From Marisa cornuarietis (Eukaryota; Mollusca; Gastropoda; Architaenioglossa; Ampullariidae): a stretch of DNA of 64,000 nucleotides. Position numbers and translations under genes: made by a program. Below are positions 20,625 through 32,258 of this stretch, one piece after another. The notes below the pieces were generated by a model. It was given only the letters and a program-made list of their open reading frames with translations, did not search any database and was not told where the DNA came from. The first letter of the stretch is position 1. Each line of letters opens with the position of its first letter. The stretch is from positions 372,001 through 436,000 of the forward strand of contig SMMW01000605.1 of the NCBI GenBank assembly GCA_004794655.1. Direction: 5' to 3'.

Positions 20625-22474
20625 ATGGCGGACTTGCAAGCTGTGAATAGCGCCACAGAATCAACTAAAGAATATGATGTTAAGCCATCTCAGTTTGAAC
20701 ATCTTGACCCGGCAGACAACCATACAATTCAAAACGTACCGCCAGCATCGAACAAAGAAATCAATCGTGTGGACAATACACAGACTGGTAAGTTTCGCGA
20801 ACAACCTCTATGAACTCGAATTAGAAGGCATTTAATATTTTGTTTACAGTGTTTTTGAGTGCAAAGTTAGAGAAATTTAGAGTGAATTTTCTCGAACTGC
20901 AGCAGAATTTTTGTCTTCTTCGGTATTATTTTAAAATTATGTGAATATGTGTTTCGATTTGGTGAAATCGCACTGAAACGTTTACAATAATAACTCTTGC
21001 AGGTGGTTTAATGCGACTATTGTAGTCCTTGTCTATTTTATAATAGCTCACTGTTTATTTATTTCACACTCTTAGCCAGGGTTTGTCTTTTTAAATATAT
21101 TGTAGGTGTACATGTGGCTTTTGTGAAAGGATGGGAACCAGAGAAGAGAGTCGCTGCTGTCCCCAATTTACACATATGTGGAAGAAGGTTCGTGACCATA
21201 GGTGAGTATATATATATATATATATATTGTACTTATGTTTTGTAATTGTTTTCATTATTGGAAACAAAAGCACGAGCTTTTTAAGACTACTTTTTTCAAA
21301 CAAAAGTTTCAAAAGCTTTATACCTACATGCAGGGTCTCTTTTGTGAATGGGTGGGTGGTGAGAGGTGACTTTAAAATACAGTCGCATGAAATTGGATCA
21401 CATTTTATGAGATAGATTTTCGGTTAAAATTTGAGTCAATATTTTAAAATCTTATTTAAAAGAAAAATGGAAGGAAAGAGGCCTCTTTTTTCATCAGCTA
21501 TTCATGAATTTTTGTTTAAATTCTGAAGTAAAGGTAGATTTATAACATGCTAAGCTTCAATCGCCTGTCAAATGTTTGGTCAATATTTCTTTCCTTCTAG
21601 ACCAATTCAACTATATTTTTGTAAAACACTGAATAAGAAAATATTTCTTAAACTAAATGACCATTTATGTTCATCAAATTGTTGAACTGTGTCTATACAA
21701 ATAATTCAGAAATATCTGTTGTTATGTAATATGTGTAGGGATCAGTCACCTGGAGAAAGGGTAAGCTGCATCGGCTTGAACCCGTTTGCCCCCTTTTGTG
21801 GTAGAAGCTGCTTACCTGCAGCTTAATCAGGAGCATAGAGACTTGGACACTACACAAGAGAAGTATGACATGTTTTATTCTTTTTGAATACTGATTGATC
21901 ACACCTCCCGTTGTTTCATATAAGGTGCTTTATAAGATTTACAAAGAAAAAATAGATCACCATTTATAAAGGCAAAAATTTATTGCCAGGTGACATTGCA
22001 ATGAAAGTTTTTTTTTGAGGATCACAACCATCAATCACAAAATCATCTATACAACATTAAATTCTCAACCAGCTCACTCTTCCTTGCACTAAATAGGGTA
22101 AGAGTCGAATCCATCACATTTCCAGTGAGTGAACTAGCTGACACACTTTCTTATGATGGCCATTAGTTTTTCATTTTTTCACGTTTTTTTTGACACCCAT
22201 GAAAACTGTATAAATGTATAGTGCACCTTGTCCTTGATGTTTGTAGCATAGAAAATTTACAGGAAGTTTTACCAACATTCCAAATAACAGGATGCATAAC
22301 TTGTATTGCAGGAAATTTCAATACGCAGCTTATAGACAACTCATGGGATGATGCTATGGCATTCTTGTTCGAAGCATCAGAGTACTTCTACCGTCCTAAA
22401 CTGTGAAGAGAATAAGGACAGAATTTCCAAGTTCAAAAAATGCACATAAAAGCCTTAGATGGCCCATACTGTGA
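20625..22474 (+). pseudogene. P2X7 C-terminal-domain-like gene, broken
   Basis: Exon 1 (20625-20787) runs from an ATG through 54 codons to a perfect donor ACTG/gtaagt. Exon 2 (21106-21201, acceptor atattgtag, donor ATAG/gtgagt) encodes C-T-C-G-F-C-E-R-M-G-T-R-E-E-S-R-C-C in one frame, the zinc-binding C-x-C-G-x-C...C-C pattern of the P2RX7_C (ballast) domain. The last exon (22247-22474, acceptor tttgtag) encodes Y-R-Q-L-M-G, then R-V-L-L-P-S and K-R-I-R-T-E-F-P, matching the family's Y-R-x-x-x-x-W ... I-P-S-C ... I-R-x-x-F-P. In-frame TGA (22349) and TAA (22397) stand where the conserved W and C are expected. Exon 1 and exon 2 frames disagree by one base, and the middle C-I-T-x-H segment was not found. 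It is therefore a pseudogene or decayed copy. Confidence 0.6.
21205..21229. repeat. (TA)n microsatellite
   Basis: About 12 TA units directly after the donor of the P2RX7_C-like exon 2. Confidence 0.9.
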
Positions 22475-23345
22475 CAATAAACAATAATTGGATACATATT
22501 TCTTAATATGCTTTGTGTGTGTGTATGACTGTAAGTGTGAAGGCATCCACAGTATAAACCAATGTTACAATTTATATTTGTACAAGTCAGCAATTTCCAT
22601 TCATTCTATAATCTATTTTCAAATTTGATCTTAATCTACAATGAACTGTGGTCTTATTTTAGGATTATATAAAACTTGAATAGTCTGCCTTGAATTTGAA
22701 AAAATAGAAATTGCAATGGCTGCAGTTGTGCTTCATTATCTTGATGCTGTTTTAACTGCAAACATTTTGTCCTAAACTTTATTTAAGTTCACTGCTGCTA
22801 GATCCTAGAATACAAAAATACAGTTTGCGATGTATAGTTGATATCTCTGGATAAAAGCTAATCTACTTTACCTTTGTTTTGCTTAAGAGGCTTCATGTTT
22901 GCCAATATTTCACAGTGGTGGAAAATAACAACATATAATGGACATGTTTACTGAAGCAATTTTATCTTTGCTTTGCAATATTTCTCATGGTCTGATCATA
23001 CATCATAACATCTGCATGAACTCTGGTCTGATGAGATCGGTGTTGTAAAATGTAGGAGGTGGTAGATAATTCAATTTATTTTTATCACTTGAAATAAAAG
23101 TACTTATTGTTGCACATAAGAATAATTTTAGTTCCATATACTCTACAATAATCAGCTTTTTTTACCTTTAAGAACACGATCTCTCTTTCTGAGCCTTTTT
23201 CGCTCACAGTCTCCGTGTTTGCTTATCGTCTGCTCGCAGCTGCTGCTGGCGAATTTTTTGACAATAATAGTGAATAACAATGCGGCGATGCATTTTACTG
23301 TAAGAATACTTGGAACTGTGTCCACATTCAACTTTCGATACTTAC

Positions 23346-23402
23346 ACACAATTTATGGCCTGAAAACATACCACAACCAAACATAACGCACATGCGACCC
23401 AT
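23346..23402 (-). CDS. Possible THAP-like first exon
   Basis: A minus-strand ATG opens 19 codons to a strong donor (TGT/gtaagt). The peptide starts M-G-R-M-C-V-M-F-G-C-G, the short N-terminus plus C-x4-C with which THAP zinc-finger DNA-binding domains begin. THAP domains head the transposases of Kolobok and P elements, and this exon sits about 270 bp inside the right inverted end of the TTAA-flanked element, reading inward. A following exon (about 23165-23299, after cttacag) would be rich in basic residues but shows no clear THAP core. The match is short and could be chance. Confidence 0.25.
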
Positions 23403-23819
23403 GACTGTGTACACAGGGTAACCGCGTGGCCGTACCGTAGTTTGTTAGCATAACTACGTCATCAGCCAGGAAAACCCCTCACAAATCGAAATCGAGGCTC
23501 CCGCGGCCTTTTCAGGTAGCGAGCCAGAGGTTACGCATTTCAATCGAAGTTTTCGGATAGATGCGCGTCGGCAAAGGCGAAATAGCAGTAGAAATCGTAA
23601 AACTTAGTGATATTGTTATTGTAATTAATGCTACTTTAGAGTCTGAATGTAGAGGTGAGAATCCCTCTAAGCACTGTCTCCACTCGATGATAAAATGCAG
23701 AACATCTGTCACATTCAAGAACAAGGATGCTGAAGTTTATGCACACACGAAGCAGCCTCCTGCACACTTTTTTCATGATATTCATCATTATTAGGATTTC
23801 CACAAACCTTTATTTATTA

Positions 23820-24450
23820 GTGAGGCCACCATTTTAGAAGCAGCCTCTGGGGCCTGTCTCTGACAAAATGCAGCACCACCGCCCGTCATTTATCCACTTA
23901 CTCCAAATTTAACATCTTGGAGCAAATCCATGGACATAAATTTTGAGTCTCACCAGAAAGCTTCCAAACTTATATAATTTATCTTCTTGTGATAAATCTC
24001 ACCATGTATAAACAAACAAGCATCTGAAAAAACCTGCTCGCAATCACTTCTGTAATTTTTCCGTTGTGTTCACAATTTCCTCTCACCTACCTGTTTACGC
24101 ATCTGTACCTTAACAGTTGCAGCACATAAACTCAAAACGTCTAATAAATAAAAAATTATAAATAATGAAAATAATGTCCACAACTACAAATAAAAAATTG
24201 TATAAAATTGTATTTTCCTCAGCCAATTTTGACCATGACTTCAGATCATCTATAGTTTTATTGTTAGACATTTGTTGTCGTGTCACTAAACAGCGATGTC
24301 TGACAACCTGCTAGAGTCGAGAGACACTTCTTCAACTTTACTAATAAAGGAAAGAGAAAAAAATGTTTACTAGAAAATTACAAACGATGCTGCAGATCTG
24401 AGAGAATGAGCCACAACATGTTAAAGAAGTAGGAAGGATGTCAGCGGAAG
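23820..24450. other. AT-rich non-coding stretch
   Basis: Nothing is supported here outside the element's right end. Confidence 0.4.
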
Positions 24451-24459
24451 ATCGTTATA

Positions 24460-24780
24460 CTGACACATAATATTCTAACAACCCCGAAACTGAGATTACA
24501 GTATTCAAAAATAATACTCTAATAAAACCAAAAAGGGGTAGTATGTTTGAATCATAGTAATCTAATAACACTGAAAGTGAAATCATAGTATTGAAAAATA
24601 GAGTACTTCATTAATTATTAATGTTATTATTAGTAGTATTAATAAATATTAATTATATGTTTTAGTTATTAATACTGTATTAGTATCAGTAAAAGTGTGA
24701 TCATAGTTTTGAAAGAGTACACATAGTAAAATTATAGTATTGAAACACAGTAATCTAAAATACCCACATAAGAATATACA
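24460..24780. repeat. Degenerate AT-rich repeat, period about 50 bp
   Basis: A motif of the type ATAGTATTGAAA...AGTAATCTAATA...GAAAGTG recurs about five times with many changes. It includes a block TTAGTAGTATTAATAAATATTAA that also occurs near 18699. Confidence 0.5.
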
Positions 24781-25179
24781 ACTGAATATTGACCATGACC
24801 AGTTTGTACCAGGAAGTCTGGATAGAACTTAAGCTGCAGGGCAGAGAGACTCAGAGGCAGAGAAGGAGAATTAGGTTAAACAAGAAGAGAAACAGATTCA
24901 GTGCTGCAAGCTGCACCTAGAAGTGTTAGGAGAGTTTGGCCTGATGCCTCTTCTCCTGGACTGGTTGGCATCAGCAGTTCGCTGTCTCTGGAGAGACGAG
25001 AGAATAATGACTCGATGTGAGGCGATGCAAGGCAAAAGCTCGGTGATAGGGAGAAATCGGTTTATACACTCTGGAGAGTAAGGCATCAGATGAGTTCATG
25101 CCACATATTGGACAGATTAAACACACTGAGTCGGGCTTACTTTACCCTGGCAGCGTCCCCAGTATATATTTTCCGCCAA

Positions 25180-25480
25180 AATGCCATCATCCATCATCCT
25201 CCACCATACATCATTCATTCATCATCCATCATCTATACATCATCCATTCATCCATCCATCATCCACCCATCAGTCATCATCATCCATCGATCACCCATCA
25301 TCATCCATCCATCATCCGACATACGTCGTCATCATCAAACATCATACATCAACATTTATCATCATCCATAACCAATCCATTATTTATCCATCATCATTCA
25401 CCCATCACACGTCATCACCATCCACCATCATCTATCATCTTTTTCATCATCGATCATCCATCCATCCATCATCATCACGT
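25180..25480. repeat. (ATCC/ATC)n complex simple repeat
   Basis: Mixed CATC, CATCCATC and CATCATC units cover about 300 bp. All three plus frames are open and give His/Ser/Ile-rich artefacts. Confidence 0.85.
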
Positions 25481-26484
25481 AGTTATCATTTTTGTCCAGA
25501 TTTCTTGTAGCTTTAGAATGCTTCCCAATTCACTTGAGCTCTTTAGCACTGACTGTACAGACACATCTAAAACCATGTAAACATGTAAAGAAGGATTGAC
25601 ACGCGTGCAAACGGACACGCAAACAGACTGGTACCAAATCTTTAAAACTCATTAACAATTTCTAAACAATTTTATTTTTGTTACACGGCTGTTATGGAAT
25701 GTTTACTTTCACATTCCCGTGATGGCTGCGTGTCTGTAGTGTTCATCAGGCGTGACTCAGCTCTTGTCTTTTTGGATTCTTCACAAGAATTAGAAATACG
25801 CGACTACTTTTATGTCGGAAGAGTTTCTAATCAGTAAGACGGAGGCACAAGGGACTACTAACGATGTGAAAATGGCTCCATTGTTGTCCTTATCTGACCT
25901 CAGTGATGCTGGGAAACCTGATTCCGCTCGCACTCAGCTGTCAGTTCTAGAAAAAGATTAGCCTCAGGGACCGGCACAGTGACAAGCGATAAAGTCTGTG
26001 TATATAATGCTCACACACACGCACGCAGATACTAGCAGGCAGCCAGCCTTGCATGCTTCGTACAGGCACGCAAACGCATCAGTCTACTTTAATTAAAAAA
26101 GACACGGGCACGTACGCACATGCAGACGCACGTACACACGCAGACACTCAAGCACGCACACACGCACGTTTCTGGTCTCCACATCATAACAATTCTAAAA
26201 TCAATTATTGCTGCAGGATATATTCTCATATAACACATTATTTTTATGTCGTTGATCAATCAACTACAGGTATGAAACCAAACGGGATTGTTCCAGGGTG
26301 TGTGTACTTTTCTTGGGCCGTTATGAAATTAAACGCCATGTTCTCTCTCATAAGATTCTCTAAGATAGATTGGCATATTATCGTCTAGGAAGCAGAGCAT
26401 GACACAGGTGCCTGGCAGTCAGTTTGATGTGCACTGCTAGCACTACAGGCTCTGTGGGTGCTGTACTAGGTGAGGATATCAGGC

Positions 26485-26765
26485 TAACTTAATTTTCGTT
26501 GGGTGTTTGGTGGTTTTTTTTTCTGTGTTTTTGCGTTCGTCTTTACTTTTGGGTTTGTATTCTTGTTTATAATTGTGTTATGTTTGTGCTTTTGTGTTTT
26601 GGGCTTATTGAGTTTTGAGGGTTTTGCTTTTGTGTTTTTAGTTTATTGTGTTTAGTGGTTTTGTTTTGTGTTTTTTGTGGTTTTCTTTTCGTGGATGTTT
26701 TGGATTTTATTTGTCGTGGATTTTGTTTCTTGTGTTTTTGTGATTTTTTTATGTTTTTGTAAACT
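26485..26765 (+). repeat. GT-rich strand-asymmetric tract
   Basis: About 280 bp of the plus strand are almost only T and G, with recurrent TTTTGTGTTTT and TTTGGG words and few A or C. There is no fixed period. It looks like cryptic simple sequence derived from TTTTG or TTTGTG units. Confidence 0.7.
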
Positions 26766-27505
26766 TCGAGAGCGTTTCTTTAACACGCTGCTTCAATCCA
26801 TTCCTATTGTTTGATAACTGTCCCGCTACGTGGCATATCATTGTCCAGTTGATCTGAAGACGAGACACACCACACACCCGCAGGACAGTTCTCCCCAGTC
26901 AGAGATCAAAAAGTCGCTGGTATTGCACCTTACATCCAACAATTCAACCGTTGCCCTGGGTCTATTCACCGGTGGCATGTGCGTGACGTGTCAGGGAGGG
27001 TGAAACTCAGAGCAGGAAGAGTTGCCTTGCCTTAGACGCGGTGAACCAACTAGAGTTCATCGAGTCCTAATTTCTAGTTGGTGTTATTGGATCCGGTACG
27101 TCCGTCAATGGTTAGAGACTACGGTGCTTTTCTTCTGTAGCCGTCAGGCATGTTTTTACACATCAAAGTAATGAAAGTCAAATAAGGTTCTTCTGACATA
27201 GCGGGAAAATAAGCACCTGTTTCTAGGGAACAAGATAAATGGTATTATAAGGGAGTTATAATGTATTGTTTTTAATCAATAAATGTATGTCAAGCGTTGA
27301 TTTGCACAAACACAAAATTGAATCTTACTTCATTTACTCTTTTTAATTTCGGTAAGGTTTTCTCTGTTTTTGTCTTGATTTTAGACATTCTGTGCTCCAA
27401 AGTAGATTAGCCTTGTGAAAGGGTAAAAAATCGCATTTCTCTCGCACCCCCCCCCGCTCTTTTTTGTTCTTCTGGCAGATGTATCTGATATCCTAAAACA
27501 CATAC

Positions 27506-27507
<2 letters not shown>

Positions 27508-27543
<36 letters not shown>
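27508..27543. repeat. (GT)n microsatellite
   Basis: About 18 perfect units. A second simple array, (GTTT)n, follows at 27594-27630. Confidence 0.95.
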
Positions 27544-27545
<2 letters not shown>

Positions 27546-27744
27546 CAGAACCCGATGCCAGGGAGTAGCCTTCATCCTTCACCAAACATTGAGGTTTGTT
27601 TGTTTGTTTGTTTTTGTTTGTTTGTTGTTGTTTTTTTTGACTAGCGAATAGTTGCCAGTGTCAAGTTTACAACGTGGTGCCAGAGCAAAATTGCCAAAGA
27701 AATATTCCCGAATGTACGGTAACATTTTTTTTTTTGCTTTCAGC

Positions 27745-27880
27745 AAGAAATAAAAATAAAGAAAGAGAAGACAGAAAAAAATTTAACTACTTAGAAAGGT
27801 AGAAAAGATGAAAGAGAGAGATAGAAAGATAAAGACAGAAGATGAAAGAAAGAGAGAAAAGGAAGGGAAAGATGAAAGTA
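27745..27880 (+). repeat. Purine-rich GAAA/GAGA tract
   Basis: About 130 bp are dominated by A and G on the plus strand. The Ser/Phe/Leu-rich minus frames here are artefacts. Confidence 0.7.
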
Positions 27881-28049
27881 CCCTGGGTTCTTGCTTTGCC
27901 ACGTTGTTTTTTGTGTATGTAATACAAGTCTTCACAAAACAGAATAAACAACAGACAAACAATATCAAACCGTATGAATAACTTAATTTCAAAAAATAAA
28001 CAGAAAACTGCTTTCTGATTGAAATTGCCTGTGGGTACAACAATCAAAC

Positions 28050-30650
28050 GACACTCGATAACGCTCCAACTTTCACCTGCTCGATGGTTTAATCTAACGG
28101 CTTGAAATATTATCAACATGATTCAGAGATAGTCAGAGAAAAGAGAGCGAAAGGAACAAACATCCTTCTGTCGAAGAGAATTTTAACTTTTAATGGCAGT
28201 GATGGATGCTACATCGACATTCTCTGGCATTTCAGCCGCTGTGGCCCATCTGCTTGTAACTTCTACAGTCTGAGGGCATGTCTGGACAAGGTTTTGTGGA
28301 AAACGCCATTATCTCATGGAATTATTTTAATCCTACACACAGCCCAGGGTGCCCAGGTCTTGCAGAGATAAGACGCGGGTTTCTAGAAAATGTTTCAATT
28401 TTCTATGCGACCATCTCGCAGAAAGAACTGAAAGTCACAAACAGGAATCCCGTTACTTTTTTGTCCTTAGAATTATTCAAGCAAACAAGTTTTAATTTCA
28501 AATTATTAGATAAAAATCTCACAGCTTCCTGCTTCATTATGTAAGTTGCAATGCATCTTTTATTAATTTCCTGCATAAAAGCTCTTGAAATTGCTACCAG
28601 TGCCTAACATTAATAATGTAATCGAACCAAAAATAATGAATGTTCTGAGGTAATGAATTTCAAGAAAGGCTTCAGATGGATTTTTCGAGATGATTTCCTG
28701 AAGTTAAATTTTTAGATGTACACCAGTATCAGCTCAGCAATGATGTGCATGCAAGCACTTATGTAATAATACAAAACCATACAATTCGTGCATCGGACTA
28801 AAAGTGATATACAAAATAACCCAGGATTATTGAGGGATTAGACTGATAAATGGATTAACTGATGACTGACGTTGATTGCTCGGTTTATTAATTAGTACAC
28901 TATTTAAAAATAAAAATCAAATTGACATGACCATTACATTCCTTATCTGAAACAAAAAAACTGGGTTTCTGGCATTTTCCTCTTGCTTCACTTGATTCTG
29001 TATTTATCCTTCTACTCCTCCAAAACGAATTTCGGGTCACGTGTGATGCTTTGACTGTTTCTAGAAGAACTGTGAAGGATAGTAGCAGGAACTATTATTT
29101 AATTTGGAAAATGATAAAACTGTGAGACAGCAACTCAGCACAGAGTGAGCCATTACAATGAAATCATCTTACTTATATCTCACTTATTCCTAACTTATCC
29201 TGACTCCATCAATTTCCTCGCAATGCGTTTTTACATCAGAGACATATCATATCATTGAAACCAGTAACCTAATAGCTAATCACACTGGAAATCAGAACTG
29301 GTGGATTTTGTAAGCTTCATGCCTCACTAGCAAGTATTTCCTCACCGCCAGTTGGAATTCTAACGTTCATCACATCCGATGAATGACCAGAGTGGAGGCA
29401 AGTTGTATAATTGTCATCTCCATCAAATGTTTTTAATCTCGCAATTCTAATGTCCAATAAATAATTTCAATTTCTCACGCGCATTAAATAACACGTATAG
29501 CTAACATATTTATGGATGATAATGCGAAAGGTGTTTTTTCATTACTGGCTGAGACACTGATCATTAGCACGAAACTCATGCGTCGATGAGCGAGCAGCGT
29601 TTCATGTTGCACGTGCATTACACGTGCAGGAAGCAAAGTGCTGAGGCTGGACTAGCCTGTCCTCAATCATGCCGACCATTCTAACACTGGTGTAAAGAAT
29701 AATACAAAGAAATGATCGATAACTACAGTGGAAAGACGAAATGCTACAGAAATTTCTTTATGGAACCTACACAAAAACTCGAAAGAAAAAAAAGCCAAAG
29801 CAAAGCGAAATCTCGAAAAGTCTTGCCGCAGTAAAAAATGTTTGAAATGATATTCACTTCATCAGTGTCATAATTTCTCTATATCGCTGTCGTGTAATAT
29901 TCTCTAGCGTACCCCTAACCATCCTTCCTTACAAACCAAGAGAAAAATTATTAAACCCACCGTACTTTGAGTTTTTCGTTCTTTCAATGTGCACATACAT
30001 ATCTAGGTTTTACATCAAAAGTCAAATTTTGTATTCCTCGATCACTCGGCCACACTAATTAAGTGCTTATGTATGAATTGTTAAGGCTGCAAATGACTCA
30101 ACCACCCTCCCATAGCAGAGGATAAAAAGTCGCATTTTTTTAAATTGAAGATGATGAAGATGATGATATCGCGACATCAATGAAAAAAAGGATGAGTTGA
30201 CGAAGAAGAAAAAAGGAAAGGGGAGGAGGAAAAAAAATTAATTATTGCCTTTTTTGTCTGCCAAGGTCTCACGAGATTTCACTAAGTCGAATAGCTTTTC
30301 GAAACGAGGTTGAGTTTAACACTAACATAAAGATCAAAATGAAGGAAAACAGAAAAAAAATCACGGGGGGGGGGGGATTTTTCCAACGGTCGAGAAAACA
30401 AAGCCAAACAAAAAAACGAGCCCATAACAGAGAATGGATGACCGTTAAAAGTTGTTTATGTAGAAGAGCGTGAGTGCTCGGTGGGTCAATCAAAGTTGTG
30501 TTCGGCAGCCTATGAAACATGCATTTCTCTCGCGCATTTTGCTGTAACAGCGCCATGGCAACCAATCTTCTTACTCCCTCGCTCTCACGTTTACTGGCTT
30601 CACCTCCACTCTTGGAAAAAAAAAAACGATTGATGTAAGATGCAAAGCTT
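28050..30650. other. Non-coding stretch with poly-G run
   Basis: No exon was supported. There is a 12-13 base G run near 30365 and a purine-rich segment at 30130-30240. Confidence 0.4.
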
Positions 30651-30659
30651 TTCTGAATA

Positions 30660-30801
30660 AGCGTGTTTATGCATGACATCAGTGTTTGTGCGCAATATGA
30701 GCGGGATTTGCATGACATGAATTTTTTTGCATAATACGAATTTTAATGCGTGGCACGAGTGTTTGTGCATAATACGAGTGTGTTTATGCACGACATGAGC
30801 G

Positions 30802-30861
<60 letters not shown>

Positions 30862-31340
30862 TGAGTGTTTTTGTATAATAAGAGTGTGTTTCTGTCTGAT
30901 ATAAATGTGTTCACGCAGTAAGATATTTGCGGCAATGTTACAGACACGTATCTACACATTAAGAGCGGGTGGTTATCATCCGTCCTGCCATGAGAGCCAA
31001 GAGTTTACCCGTGACATCCTGTTGTCTGTGCATTATAATCATCTTTGTAAACATGTCAATCGCGATTTTATGCATAACAAACGTGCATTTATGCAAGCCA
31101 GTCGTGTTTTAATGTCAGACAAACATGTTTACACATGACAAACGTGAGTTTACTGATGGCTAAAGTGTGTTTACACAAAATACACCCGAATTCATGCACA
31201 CAAAAGCCACATAAACGTATTGTGCACGGTAAACGTGTGTTTACATGCTTATTAGAAACGAAATGTTAGATGACAAAACCTGCTTTTACGTACGATCATC
31301 GCGTTTTACTGATAATACAAACGATAAACATGTTTTTCTG
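30660..31340. repeat. Long degenerate minisatellite, period about 22 bp
   Basis: Units built on the words GTGTTTATGCATGACA and AAACGTGTGTTTACAC recur about 30 times with strong divergence. A perfect (GT)n block at 30803-30860 interrupts them. The pattern of TTTA-TGCA-ACAnnACGTG is visible almost to 31340. Confidence 0.65.
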
Positions 31341-32136
31341 AGTGTGTTTACTCAGCAGGAACTTGCAACAACCTGACTGTGTGCCAGTAAAATCTCAGCA
31401 ACACCTGAATGGATGTAAGAAACATTCGAATGACTGTTTACTTTTATTTCGAGTCAACGGGTTTAAAGACATCCAAGCGGAAGAAAAAAGGTGCGAATTT
31501 CCTTACGAAGGTGCACAGGTGTTGTCAACAAGGATGAGAAAATCGAGGACAGGAGGATGAGGGCCGACATTGTGGTCTCAGTGATAGAAGATGGCTGTGA
31601 GGAGATTTTTGTTTTCTCGTGACTCGATGGCGAAGTGGGTTTGTATCAAGAAGATTGGGACTTTATAACAGGAACTTCAAACGATCGTTTGGCCAGGGAG
31701 GAACAATTTCTTCCATTCTTTTTGCCTAATACCAGTGCTTTGTGGGTTAGCTCTACTCTTGTTAGCATATAACACATTGAGTGCTCTGCCTTAAATCAAC
31801 ATTTTAATGATTATTTTAAAATCCTCTTAAACTTCGTTAGTTTGTGGATTTTTTTTCTGGTAACCTGGCAAAACAAAAGTTTTACTCTATTGTAGATGTT
31901 ATGTCCATCATTCGACTTCTCTATACATTCACTCTAAGCAAAGAATAGGACATCGTCACTTGTTTAAATAAAATCATTTGTGTCTTTTATGTCATTACCA
32001 AAGGTAGGGACATTTCCCTGGGTTTTGGAATAAAAATACCAACCAACTCTAAATTCATATTTTGGAAAATGTTTATCAGCCTAACCTGAACAGTTCTTGA
32101 TACACTTCTCTATAGAACACGTTGTAAATAGTTTAT

Positions 32137-32258
32137 TCGTCTGTCCCTCGTGTTTTTTCCATTTAGTCTATGTTTCATCCCCGTTTTAAGCGCTAAGAGC
32201 ATGCTCTCTACGAGTGTGAATATACGCTATAAAAATCTTCATTTATTATTATTATTAG
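32137..32258 (+). mobile_element. LINE 3' tail (same family as 18853-20016)
   Basis: The segment shares the terminal 3' UTR of the LINE at 18853-20016. Both read ccccgttttaagcgctaag, then a segment with ctctacgagtgtgaata, then cgctataaaaatcttca and (ATT)n. Only about 120 bp are present, so the insertion is extremely 5'-truncated. Confidence 0.88.

Larger units (their letters stand above)
20451..23670. mobile_element. Candidate TTAA-type DNA transposon carrying genes
   Basis: The element body is read as 20455-23666 (about 3.2 kb). The left end is TTAA/AGGGATTCTCACCTCTA. The right end is its exact 17-base reverse complement followed by CTAA, one change from TTAA. TTAA target duplications with short inverted ends occur in Kolobok and piggyBac superfamilies; ends starting with purines then G fit Kolobok better. 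Inside are a plus-strand spliced pseudogene resembling a P2RX7_C domain (20625-22474) and, near the right end on the minus strand, a short exon that could start a THAP domain (23346-23402). No DDE transposase was recognised. The assignment rests on the ends and layout, not on a transposase match. Confidence 0.6.

Noticed and set aside
18699..24655. Shared 23-base AT-rich block at 18699 and 24632 as flanks of one large element
   Set aside because: Low complexity, same orientation and no boundary signature; likely a short dispersed AT repeat.
24895..25000. Plus frame reading L-G-E-F-G-L-M-P-L-L-L-D-W-L that recalls LINE C-termini
   Set aside because: Only about 35 residues, with no neighbouring LINE motifs or 3' tail; too short to call.
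25090..25580. 160-codon His/Ser/Ile-rich plus frame
   Set aside because: Falls on the ATCC/ATC simple repeat, and all three frames are open.
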